From Saccharomycopsis malanga (taxonomy: Eukaryota; Ascomycota; Saccharomycetes; Ascoideales; Saccharomycopsidaceae), in NCBI GenBank assembly GCA_004014935.1, contig CP025321.1, positions 3,286,001 through 3,350,000 on the forward strand: 64,000 bases of DNA, given 5' to 3'. This document shows positions 11,615 through 20,309 of the stretch, piece after piece. Numbering within the stretch: position 1 is the stretch's first letter; every line of letters begins with the position of its first letter. The notes below the pieces were generated by a model, which was not told the DNA's origin, did not search any database, and was given only the letters and a program-made list of their open reading frames with translations. The position numbers and the translations under genes are program-made.

Positions 11615-11622
11615 TATATATA
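11615..11622 (-). promoter_or_regulatory. TATA box of the HSP70 gene
   Basis: TATATATA lies 114-121 bases before the HSP70 start codon, between the heat-shock element and the gene. Spacing is normal for a yeast TATA-driven promoter. Confidence 0.7.
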
Positions 11623-11681
11623 GAACCATAACGTATGTTTCTCAGAGCAAACACATTGCTCCCGTGCTTTCCAGGAAACAA

Positions 11682-11694
11682 TTCTAGAAGTTTC
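11682..11694 (-). promoter_or_regulatory. Heat-shock element, three perfect units
   Basis: TTCTAGAAGTTTC is TTCnnGAAnnTTC with no mismatch, the canonical binding site of trimeric Hsf1. It stands about 60 bases behind the TATA box and 180 before the HSP70 start. A further weaker TTC..GAA pair lies at about 11669-11677. Confidence 0.85.
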
Positions 11695-12124
11695 TTCGAA
11701 CTGTGGGTCTTGTTTGCGATGCTTGCTACGCTTATTGTCCCATCTATTCACCCTGCGCGGGGCGTCTTCTTTCAGATGAACCTTATTGCACTCATATACG
11801 ACATTCCCTAACAACACTAGCCTACTGAAGACTAACCTTACACGCTCTTTAACTACAACATCCCATGTCCTTGGAAACTAACCGACAAGTCTGTTGGGAG
11901 TTATAGTGACCGTTTAATGGACCATTTTAAACGCATACTTTTCAATTTGACGTCTCAGACTAATGTAGGATCTATAAATGATCGGCGAACCCCTACATTC
12001 TCAGGTCACTTTCCAATCATGCTATTCAAACTACAAAAAGCTAATTTTGAATTGAAACTTTGAATAAAACTACATTCAACTGCCCAGTGTCTTTATCATA
12101 AGTTCTATTATCAGTTAGATACTG
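11695..12124. other. Distal HSP70 upstream region
   Basis: No gene is seen between the heat-shock element and the tRNA terminator. The stretch 11700-11820 is less AT-rich than its surroundings; I can assign nothing to it. Confidence 0.35.
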
Positions 12125-12135
12125 AAAAAAAAAAA
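12125..12135 (-). terminator. RNA polymerase III terminator of tRNA-Met
   Basis: Eleven A on the plus strand, hence eleven T on the sense strand, begin three bases after the tRNA 3' end. This is the normal oligo-T stop for RNA polymerase III. Confidence 0.85.
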
Positions 12136-12138
12136 TAA

Positions 12139-12210
12139 TAGCACCACTAGGTTTCGATCCTAGGACATCAGGGTTATGAGCCCTGCGCGCTTCCACTGCG
12201 CCATGGCGCT
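12139..12210 (-). tRNA. Initiator tRNA-Met (CAT)
   Basis: Read on the minus strand, the 72 bases start AGCGCCATGGCGCAGTGGAA and contain the anticodon arm GGGCTCATAACCC and T-arm CTAGGATCGAAACCTAG. The A1:U72 pair, the GGG/CCC anticodon stem, and A54 and A60 in the T-loop (AGGATCGAAACC rather than GTTCGAA) are initiator features and follow the baker's yeast initiator closely. There is no intron and CCA is not encoded. An oligo-T terminator follows. It supplies methionine for translation start. Confidence 0.95.
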
Positions 12211-13586
12211 AATTGATGAGTAAAAAAGTTTTTCAAAGTAGTAATGAGTCGTTTACCAATAATCTTATCAGCTGATACTATTATTATATACTGGTTTTAC
12301 TTAATGGTCACATGAAATGTCACTCAAGTTGCTTTCATTATCACCAGTTGAAAAGTTTAGAGCATGTGATGCTACCAAATAAGAAGGTAAATTTAACCTG
12401 CATCGGCAAATCAAATGGTGTATTGTCTTGAAGTCAGTGAGGACCAAATTATAAGTATAAAAGGGTATTTATAGGTATTCTATTAAGATTTAAGAAAGAT
12501 GCTGGGAATCAGTTTGAGTTAATTATTGTAATTAAGGCGAGTTTTTACCAATGACAGAATACAGTGTTCATCGCGCTTCCTTTTTATATGGATTAAAAAG
12601 TTTACAAGTAAAATTTGATGGTCTTTTTGTTTCGTAGATAATTTTAGACTTTGAGTCTATATACTTTCTTTTTGTCTTTCGTTTCTCTACCAAAAGTAGA
12701 AAAGGTTATATTTTTGTAAAAACGAATTATTTATAAATATGGCCCCATTGTTTATCCCACATAGTAATTAGCACTACTAACCGAAGGCAATATATAATTA
12801 TGTTGCTAAAATGGGCAGCCAAGGCAAGCCAGTACTGGGTGAGATTTGTGATGTAAAAGCTTGGTGCAAGTAAGCTTAAAAAGGTTACTGTGAATTGCAT
12901 TTTCATCAAAATATTTATGCAGCCATTCCAAAGTTTTCTAGCTCAGAGATGCATATCAGAAAATATCAATATATATTAGGAAACAAAGACAATAAAGAGG
13001 TTTTCCACATTAACTAGTTAACTCACATCATTTTTATCAAATGCAACATCACATAATATTAAACGGTTATGCAAACTACACAGCTTGCCACATTAAGCGT
13101 GTAAAGCATGTAAGCATGCTCATATTACTTGTAACGGTTATGTAAGGGTTTGCATAACATTGCATTTGTCTGTGCCTATCATACTATTAACCCATTGATA
13201 AACCCCTTTAATCTCGCAACTTTATTGCAAAATATTTCATACAGTACGATATAATCCCCATAAACAGAAGACACGATGAAAACTCAAGGTAGCCGGGCGC
13301 CATTTTGATATATACATATTTTATGCGCCAAAAACACACGTGACCTAATCTTTTTATGCTGCACCATAATGCAACAATCAAGCCAGACGTCATGTGACCC
13401 GACAGACGGTTCGCTGGAATCATATTGAAAAATAGGAGATTGGCCATTTTGAGCGGTTGGGCGTTGGCTTTTACGTGTGCGATATACAGACTGATCTCAC
13501 TAATTCTGACCAGGTGTGCAATTATACTTTGATACGAAGGTAAAAAGTGCTGATAATACTGCGTGCTCGAGACATTGGATTGCAAG
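12211..13586. promoter_or_regulatory. PAN1 upstream region
   Basis: No convincing gene lies in this 1.4 kb. Near PAN1 there is a CACGTGA E-box at 13337-13343 and a CATGTGAC variant at about 13390-13397. A short GCATGTAAGCATGC stretch is at about 13107-13120. The part from 12211 to 13080 is very AT-rich and shows no motif I can name. Confidence 0.4.
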
Positions 13587-16500
13587 ATGTATCCGTACAA
13601 CAATTTTGGCGGATTTCAGTCCCAGCAATACTCGAATGGGTATCAATTTCAGAACCAGAATCAACAGCAACAACAACCACAAGCAAATGGCGGGTTCCAA
13701 TCTGGATTCCAACCACAGCCTACTGGGTTCCAGCCACAACCTACGGGGTTTGCGTCTCAACAGACAGGGTTCCAGCCACAGCAGACAGGGTTCCAAACAG
13801 GTTTTCAATCGCAACCAACAGGATTCCAATCTCAGCCATTCCAGCCACAAGCGACGGGATTCCAATCTCAACAGCCTTTTATGCAATCTCAAGCCACTGG
13901 ATTTGGGTTTCCAGGCACTACTTTTCTGCAACAGCCAGCGCAGCAGCCTCTTGTTTCGCAGCCAACCGGTTTCCAGACTTACAATGAGACGTTTTTAGTA
14001 GCGCAACCAACCGGGTTTGCTGCAAAGCCTGTCAACGATGAATTGAAGCTTCCAAACATTCGATTGTCGTTTGTCACTATGGAGCAGCAGCAAAAGTACG
14101 AGAAGTTGTTTCTCAAAAGCGTTCCCAAGGGCGAAAGAGCTATATCTGCGGAAGCTGCCCGGAAGATTTTATTAAAATCCAAGTTGCCAGCCGAAACCCT
14201 CAGCAAGGTTTGGGCATTGGCCGATACCAACAAGGCTGGCCTGCTTTTGTTTCCGGAATTTGTCTTGGCATTGCATCTATGTAATGTTGTTTTGCACGGC
14301 GACAAATTGCCAGTGGTGTTGCCTCCTAAGATTAAAAATGAAGTCACAAGCTATGTAGACAGCATTAGTTTTTCTATTCCAGACACTTCTGAGCCAAAAT
14401 CCAACAATTTATTTTCCGATTTTGGCAATTCTAGTGGTCAGAAACCAAGCAATGGTTTGCTTCAATTGAATCCAACTGGTTTTCAACAGCAACAACAACC
14501 AGTAACTAGTTTCCAGGCTCAACCAACAGGCGGATTCCAGCCACAATTCACTGGAATGCAACCACAGTTTACTGGATTCCAGCCACAAGCAACTGGTATT
14601 CAACCGCAAAATACCGGGTTTCAACCACCAATCACTAGTTTCCAGCCACAAATGACTGGCATCCAGCCTCAACAAACCGGTTTAATGTCACAACCAACTG
14701 GTCAGATTGGTTTGGTTCCGCAAAAAACTGGTATTGTCACTCCTGGCTTACAAGCTTTACAGAATCAATTCATCGGCAACAATTACTCCCAAAACTTTTC
14801 TTTAAACTCTAACCAAGTAGGAAATGTTAACAACGAGGTGTTGACCAAGTCTGAAATCAAGATTTTCTCCGACATTTTCAAGCAGCATGCCATTTCTGGG
14901 TATCTTGACGGCCCTGCTGCTATTGAGGTGTTTTCCAAATCACGGTTGGCCAGACCTGATTTGGAGCAGATTTGGACGTTGGCAGACACGACCAACAGAG
15001 GTAAGTTAACCCGAGAAGAGTTCATTGTTGCTATGAAATTGATTTACAACCGGTTGGCTGGCATGCCAATCCCATTGCGGTTGCCTCCAGAATTAGTTCC
15101 GCAATCATCAAAGATCATTGAAGATGTCAAGTCTTCTATCAAAAGCTATTCTTCTGTCAATTTGAAGTCCAAAGGCAAAGGTACTAGCGATGCTGCTAGA
15201 TTCAAAAACGATGATGACGATATTCAATATAGCTCCAGCGCACGTCATAGAAGACCGTCAGCTTCTTCTAGCTCAGTGAATGTGTCTGGAAAGGGTAAGG
15301 AGTTAATTTCTCAGTTGAAAAAGTCCATTCATGAGAAGGAAATCGTTTTACAAGCTTTGGATGCGGAAGACGATAAAAACAGTTTAGATTTCTACAAACA
15401 ACAAAAACAAGACGAGGTGGAGATTGATAACTTGAAACGTAGAATTGCTGATGTCCAGAATGATATCAGCAAGATCCCAGATAATAACAATTCTTTCAGT
15501 GCATCCACTTTTGAAACAAAAGATGAGTTGTTAAGAAAGTTGAACTATTTGACTGCAAAAGTGCCGGACCTAATTGCCAATATTCAGGCTACTGACAAAG
15601 AAATTAATAGTTTGAAAATTGATTTGTTTAAGGCAGACTTGCTCAAAAAAAATCCAAACTCAAGTTTTGGTTTGAATAACATTGATCCTAATGACAAGAA
15701 AGCTGTATTAAGAGCAAGAATATCTGCTCTCACCAACAAAAATAGCGGCTCTAACTCTAATGATTTGTTGCTTAGCAATGAAATCAACAGATTGAATCAA
15801 GAGAGCTTGCAGCAACAGCAAATCATTGGAGATATCGAGAGCGGTATCAGAGATCTTGAAAGCGGCTTGGAGCAAAACTTGCGTGCTTTCTATAATGGCC
15901 AGGACCAAGTGGGCTTTGAAAAATGGGAAAAAGGTGTTGGTGTCAGTCCAAAGGTTCAAAGCTTTATTTTCCAATTGAGTGAAAATGCTTCCTCTCAAAA
16001 CCAAGTAAGCATTACTAACAACCAACCTACCTACAATTCTAACAGTCAATCGAGAGAATTTGATAGATTTTCTCCTTCTCCAGTTGCTGAACAAAAAGTC
16101 CCACCCCCAGTGGCAAAAAAACCATCGTATTCCGGAAAAACACCAGAAGAAAGAGCTGCTTTTATTAAAGAACAAGCTGCCATACGTATGAGAGAAAGAC
16201 TTGCAAAGTTTGGTTTGAGTTCAGCTACTATTTCGTCGCCATCTTCATCTACTTCTTCACTCGCTTCTCCTAAACCTGAGCCTGTCAGTAGACCTGCTCG
16301 TGCTGCGCCACCAGCACCTCCTAAACGTGCTCCACAGGCACAATCAGCACAACCAGAGTCTCAAACAGCACAGCCAGATTCCGACAGTTCGGATGACGAA
16401 GAGTACCAGGAGTTGTTGAAAGAAAAACAAAGAATGGAAAAAGAACGTGAAGAACAGGAAAGACAGCGTCAGGAACAAGAAAAACTTCAAAAAGAACAAA

Positions 16501-17633
16501 TGGCTACAAATGTAGACCCTGCAAAGAAAGAAAGGGACGAGAAGAGAGAAAGAAAAAGACGTGAAAAGGAAGAACGTCTTAGAAAGTTGAAGGAGGAAAT
16601 GAGACAATTAAAAGCTGGGTCGAGTTCCCCTCAACCTCCTGCTACAAATGGCAAAGCTGTAAGTGAGCCAATCAGTAGTCCTTTGCCACCTCAAGCAGAA
16701 CCAGTTACTCAACAAGCTCCTCCACCTAGTCAGACTCATGGATTCAACCCATTTGCTAAACAAGCTGTACCACAAGCTGTACCACAAGCTGTACCACAAG
16801 CTGTACCAAGCGCACCTACTCCAGCTTCTAACAATCCATTTTTCCGTCCTCCTCCTACAGTTGTGGAAGCCAAGAAAGAAGTCAAGGAAGAACCAAAACC
16901 ACAACCCTCTTCCTTTGATATAAACAAAGCCATCAGTCAAAGACACCGTAGACCGTCTGACAGCGATGACGATTGGGGCGATGACGACGATGGAAAAGAC
17001 GATGATAACGAAGAAGACCATCCAATCAGAAGTAAAGATGGTAATGGTATTGCTAGCCTACTTTTTGGAGGTGCTCCAGGATCTTCTACTCCACCAGTGC
17101 AATCAACCCCAACCCCAACCCCAGCATCAGCACCATCAGCACCACCGGCACCTTCAGTAGTGCCTAATTCGCCAGAAATCGCACCTGTTGAGGCCCCTCC
17201 TTCGCCAGCCGCATCTGACGCTTCTAGTTTGTCTATACCTGATTCTGTAGATTCCTTTGAAGATGCTCTTGATAAACAAACAAGCCAAACTCCTTCAATA
17301 CCACCACCAGCACCTCCACTTCCTTCTGGAGATGCACCACCAGCCCCACCATTAGCACCACCAGTCCCAGCTGGTTTTGCCCCACCAATTCCACAAGCTG
17401 CCCCACCAGCTCCTCCTCCATTGCCACCAACCGGCGCTCCAAATGGGATCCCGCCACCACCACCACCACCACCAGTAGGTGATGTACAGCCTATGGCTCC
17501 TGCTGCTACTGGACCACCTCCAGGTCAGCTCAATGCTCTATTTGCTCAAATCACGGGTGGTAAGTCTTTGAAATCGGTTCCAAAGGAAGAAATGCATATT
17601 CATGAAAGTAGCGGTCTTGGTAAAGTGTTGTGA
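13587..17633 (+). CDS. PAN1: Pan1, EH-domain endocytic scaffold and Arp2/3 activator
   Basis: This 1348-residue scaffold of the Pan1-End3-Sla1 complex acts at cortical actin patches. The open frame reaches back to 13563, but the first ATG is 13587 (MYPYNNFGGFQ). Order of parts: a Q-rich N-terminus with many PTGF repeats (about 40-150), EH domain 1 (about 160-250, EF-hand DTNKAG), a second PTGF block (about 295-375), EH domain 2 (about 419-507, ADTTNRGKLTREEF), a long coiled coil (about 570-770), charged helices, an acidic patch with DDDWGDDDD (about 1127-1140), poly-proline tracts and a C-terminal WH2-like LNALFAQITGG. PTG repeats are Prk1/Ark1 phosphorylation targets in relatives. A 12-bp unit is repeated four times at 16761-16808. 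Confidence 0.95.
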   Translation: MYPYNNFGGFQSQQYSNGYQFQNQNQQQQQPQANGGFQSGFQPQPTGFQPQPTGFASQQTGFQPQQTGFQTGFQSQPTGFQSQPFQPQATGFQSQQPFMQSQATGFGFPGTTFLQQPAQQPLVSQPTGFQTYNETFLVAQPTGFAAKPVNDELKLPNIRLSFVTMEQQQKYEKLFLKSVPKGERAISAEAARKILLKSKLPAETLSKVWALADTNKAGLLLFPEFVLALHLCNVVLHGDKLPVVLPPKIKNEVTSYVDSISFSIPDTSEPKSNNLFSDFGNSSGQKPSNGLLQLNPTGFQQQQQPVTSFQAQPTGGFQPQFTGMQPQFTGFQPQATGIQPQNTGFQPPITSFQPQMTGIQPQQTGLMSQPTGQIGLVPQKTGIVTPGLQALQNQFIGNNYSQNFSLNSNQVGNVNNEVLTKSEIKIFSDIFKQHAISGYLDGPAAIEVFSKSRLARPDLEQIWTLADTTNRGKLTREEFIVAMKLIYNRLAGMPIPLRLPPELVPQSSKIIEDVKSSIKSYSSVNLKSKGKGTSDAARFKNDDDDIQYSSSARHRRPSASSSSVNVSGKGKELISQLKKSIHEKEIVLQALDAEDDKNSLDFYKQQKQDEVEIDNLKRRIADVQNDISKIPDNNNSFSASTFETKDELLRKLNYLTAKVPDLIANIQATDKEINSLKIDLFKADLLKKNPNSSFGLNNIDPNDKKAVLRARISALTNKNSGSNSNDLLLSNEINRLNQESLQQQQIIGDIESGIRDLESGLEQNLRAFYNGQDQVGFEKWEKGVGVSPKVQSFIFQLSENASSQNQVSITNNQPTYNSNSQSREFDRFSPSPVAEQKVPPPVAKKPSYSGKTPEERAAFIKEQAAIRMRERLAKFGLSSATISSPSSSTSSLASPKPEPVSRPARAAPPAPPKRAPQAQSAQPESQTAQPDSDSSDDEEYQELLKEKQRMEKEREEQERQRQEQEKLQKEQMATNVDPAKKERDEKRERKRREKEERLRKLKEEMRQLKAGSSSPQPPATNGKAVSEPISSPLPPQAEPVTQQAPPPSQTHGFNPFAKQAVPQAVPQAVPQAVPSAPTPASNNPFFRPPPTVVEAKKEVKEEPKPQPSSFDINKAISQRHRRPSDSDDDWGDDDDGKDDDNEEDHPIRSKDGNGIASLLFGGAPGSSTPPVQSTPTPTPASAPSAPPAPSVVPNSPEIAPVEAPPSPAASDASSLSIPDSVDSFEDALDKQTSQTPSIPPPAPPLPSGDAPPAPPLAPPVPAGFAPPIPQAAPPAPPPLPPTGAPNGIPPPPPPPPVGDVQPMAPAATGPPPGQLNALFAQITGGKSLKSVPKEEMHIHESSGLGKVL
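16761..16808 (+). repeat. 12-bp tandem repeat inside PAN1, four copies
   Basis: Four perfect copies of CAAGCTGTACCA encode QAVP repeats in the proline-rich region of Pan1. Perfect identity points to recent expansion, and length probably varies between strains. Confidence 0.9.
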
Positions 17634-17956
17634 GTATCTTGAAAGTGGCGAATAGACGCTTGAAAGTTGGTTTTAATTGGCCTTTTGCAAAAAGAATTTT
17701 TGGTTAATTTTATCATGATTTTTTTTTTTTTGTTTATTGTTTCGTGACTTGTCTAAGAATTTGAAAATAAAGCCGATTTTTGTTATTGAAATTGATTTTT
17801 TTGCTTTTGGTTATATTGTATTGAATTATAAAAGTTTTTATGTTATGAGGGCGTAGAAAAGGAAACTATAATGTGCTCTTTAAAACAATAGAATGTCAAA
17901 ATACGAGGCTGAGAATGTCTATACTAATGTATGTGAACAATTGTAATAGTGATAAT

Positions 17957-17981
17957 CATATATTTCTAGGGCAGTACATAA
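17957..17981. repeat. Short partial copy of the dispersed repeat
   Basis: CATATATTTCTAGGGCAGTA and the following bases resemble the left end of the two longer copies (CATATATCTCGAGCCCAGTA). Only about 25 bases match, so chance is possible. Confidence 0.3.
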
Positions 17982-18049
17982 TGTTTTGAGAGGTACATTA
18001 ATAGTTTCATAACAATACTCATGAATATGCTGTAGCCAGATTTATAATA

Positions 18050-18184
18050 ATAATAAATTATTATATATTTCGAGTCCAGTACATATCAGTTTCGTATATA
18101 CGTGCTATGTATTAAGGGACTTGGTAAAGTCCAATCATGTCCAGTTGTTCATAATATTCTCGCCCAATTGTATGAAAGTAAGCA
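18050..18184. repeat. Dispersed intergenic repeat, copy A
   Basis: This stretch aligns with 46937-47089 over nearly its whole length at roughly three quarters identity with one gap. Shared blocks are TCGAG.CCAGTACATAT, TTTCGTATATACG, GACTTGGTAAA and GAAAGTAAGCA. It contains the palindrome CGTATATACG at 18093-18102. On the minus strand, a box-B-like TGGGTTTGATTCCCA (18266-18280) lies about 80 bases ahead of it and an AT-rich tail ends it. An old SINE or a solo-LTR relic are both possible; I recognise no family. Confidence 0.6.
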
Positions 18185-18488
18185 TTTTTTGGCCTAGGCC
18201 ATGCTTAAGACAGTTGCACTTGCCTGTTCAGCATTGTGAAAAGCAGCGAGTAAAAGTGCTCGTCTTGGGAATCAAACCCATGTTCCTGTTAGGTCTTTTT
18301 TTTCTCGTCTCTGAAAGCACTGGGCTGGAATATGATGATAACCATAAATATTACAGTTTACGTTACAATCTTCAACTATATTTTATCTTCCATTCACATT
18401 ATGCTATATACAGGAGCAAACAAAAGAGCAGCACTTTCAAACAGATCGTGCTGCTACGGATCATTAAAAATGTTCATTAAATACTAGT

Positions 18489-19214
18489 TTAGTCAGAGCC
18501 CTTAACAACGCCGACCTTGGCGGCTCTGAGGACTCTGTTGTTCAACGAGTAGCCAGGCTGTTGGACATGGAAGATAGTGCCAGCTTCCTTGTCTGGCTGT
18601 GGAATTTCAAAAGTAGCTTCGTGCACGTTAGGGTCAAACTTTTCACCAATAGGATCAATCTTGCTGATACCATGTCTGGTCAAGGTCTTCTCGAAGACAT
18701 TTTGGGTCATTTGAACACCCTCATACAAGTCTTTGATTTCTTTGCTAGCTTCCAAACTCTCCTTAGAGACAGCGTTCAAGGCATGTCCAAAGTTGTCGAT
18801 CGATTCAAGCAAATCCTTGGCAAACTTTTGCAATGCAAAGTCCTTGGCTTTTTGAATTTCTCTCTTGGTGGTCTCCTGAAGGTTTCTGAAGTCCGCAACT
18901 GAACGGACATATCTGTCCTTGAACTCCGCAGCTTCCTTATCCTTCTTAGCATATTTCTCTTCCAATGCCTTCAACTTTTCATTGAGTTCTTCTGCAGATG
19001 GCAATTCTTTGGATTCTTCTTCAGATGCCTCGGCTTTAGCAGCGTCGCCTTCAGCAGCCTTTTTAGCCTCCTCGGAATAAAAACGCATACCAGTAAATCT
19101 GCTGTTGATGCCCCTGTTGACGGCTGGTCTGGCCAATACCGAGGCTCTAGTGGCGACTCTAGCAATCTGTATTGGCTGCGCCCTCAAGGCACATCTGAGA
19201 ATGGTTCTTTGCAT
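18489..19214 (-). CDS. MGE1: Mge1, mitochondrial GrpE nucleotide-exchange factor
   Basis: This 241-residue protein releases ADP from matrix Hsp70 (Ssc1) during import and folding. The frame is open to 19295 but without ATG; the ATG at 19214 gives a typical presequence (MQRTILRCALRAQPIQIARV, rich in Arg and lacking acids, to about residue 50). Then come a Glu/Lys-rich long helix (about 55-125, coiled-coil dimer part) with RYVRSVADFRNLQE.TKRE, and the C-terminal beta domain ending in HVQQPGYSLNNRVLRAAKVGV, both GrpE hallmarks. Length agrees with baker's yeast Mge1 (228). A three-unit heat-shock-like element lies about 620 bases upstream. Confidence 0.96.
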   Translation of the reverse strand: MQRTILRCALRAQPIQIARVATRASVLARPAVNRGINSRFTGMRFYSEEAKKAAEGDAAKAEASEEESKELPSAEELNEKLKALEEKYAKKDKEAAEFKDRYVRSVADFRNLQETTKREIQKAKDFALQKFAKDLLESIDNFGHALNAVSKESLEASKEIKDLYEGVQMTQNVFEKTLTRHGISKIDPIGEKFDPNVHEATFEIPQPDKEAGTIFHVQQPGYSLNNRVLRAAKVGVVKGSD

Positions 19215-20309
19215 GCTGTATGTTTTTGTATAGTACGTGCGCAAATGCTCAAGCAGTTTTGACTCTTTTTCAATCAAAACAGGTCTGTTATTCACTCTGC
19301 CAATGGCCTACAACACTGGAAAATAGCCATAAAGTCTGTCTTGAAAAAAATGATGAAAATTTTGGAGTGCGGTTAGTATGTGTAAATCGGGGGAGGCGGG
19401 GTCCGGTTTGATATGCAGTAATGGGGGTGTAACTCTGAATAAGGAAGTTGGCCAATAGTTCCGAACATGTCGTTATTAGTTGATTAGAGAAGATCACTAC
19501 TAGTAATAACTTTGAAAGTGAAGATTTATGGGAATTTAAAAGAAAAAATTAATTTGCTATATATTATGCCTTCCTGAAACATACACATAGAGGGGTTGTA
19601 TTATCAACAGGTTTTTTTGTTCAGAATAACTACACTTTATTACATATTGTGAAAAAAACTCAAATCCTCAGTTTTGTTAGATTTTACTTCGGACTGTTTT
19701 TGAAACCCATTTGTCGTTTCTTTATATTTGTAATTTACAATATCAAAGGAGAGAAGAACTCTAAAATAAAGGAGAAAATAGAGTCTCGAATAGTGATCAG
19801 AACAGTGAGATGCCTAAAAGAGTAAACGAAGGTTCTAGACCATTGTGTAGACTCATAAAGATAACGAACCAATAAGGCTTCATTATTAGACAAGCTTATA
19901 AAAAGCGACCAGTCACTTGGGTAACATATTACCAATTAAATATATTCCACTTACGAATCTACTCTCCTTTTCATAAAACCTACCTGGGGCACCAACTGAG
20001 TGGGATAAACACAGATTAAAATACAACTGTCAAATATTTCAAGTCTCCACACAAAAAACTTCTTTTCAGTTGAGTTAACAATCTGATGTTAATATAGTCA
20101 TTATCAGTTCGTAGTATGCAATTATGTAGCGGAAAAATGTAGTAAATTGATAAAATAATAACATTGAATAGAAATTGGCTCAAATCAATGAACTTAATTC
20201 ATCAGTCTATTTAGCAAAGAATAAAATAAAAAAAAGCATCCAGTAGAAATAATAGTATCTTGAAATACGATACCGGAAAAGACATGTATAATAAATAGGC
20301 AAAGCATAT
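19215..20309. promoter_or_regulatory. MGE1 promoter and BDP1 3' region
   Basis: No gene is seen. The minus-strand MGE1 promoter must lie in the left half. A CCAAT-type box is at about 19449-19455 and an AGGGG at about 19592-19596. BDP1 ends at 20310, preceded by A-rich sequence. Confidence 0.4.
19828..19840 (-). promoter_or_regulatory. Heat-shock-like element upstream of MGE1
   Basis: GAAGGTTCTAGAC is GAAnnTTCnnGAn with one mismatch in the last unit. It is some 615 bases before MGE1, far for a yeast element, so its role is uncertain even though Mge1 is a heat-induced co-chaperone in relatives. Confidence 0.35.

Larger units (their letters stand above)
17634..18488. other. Convergent gap between PAN1 and MGE1
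   Basis: The gap holds the two 3' regions, a run of T at about 17719-17730, and the diverged repeat family described separately (17957-17981 and 18050-18184). No ORF with an ATG start and coding character is seen. Confidence 0.5.

Noticed and set aside
18266-18280. tRNA-like T-arm (TGGGTTTGATTCCCA, minus strand) taken as a tRNA gene
   Set aside because: No acceptor, D or anticodon stems can be formed around it.
18121-18480. 119-codon plus-strand frame between PAN1 and MGE1
   Set aside because: Starts at TTG and overlaps the dispersed repeat, which explains the open frame poorly but gives no coding signal.
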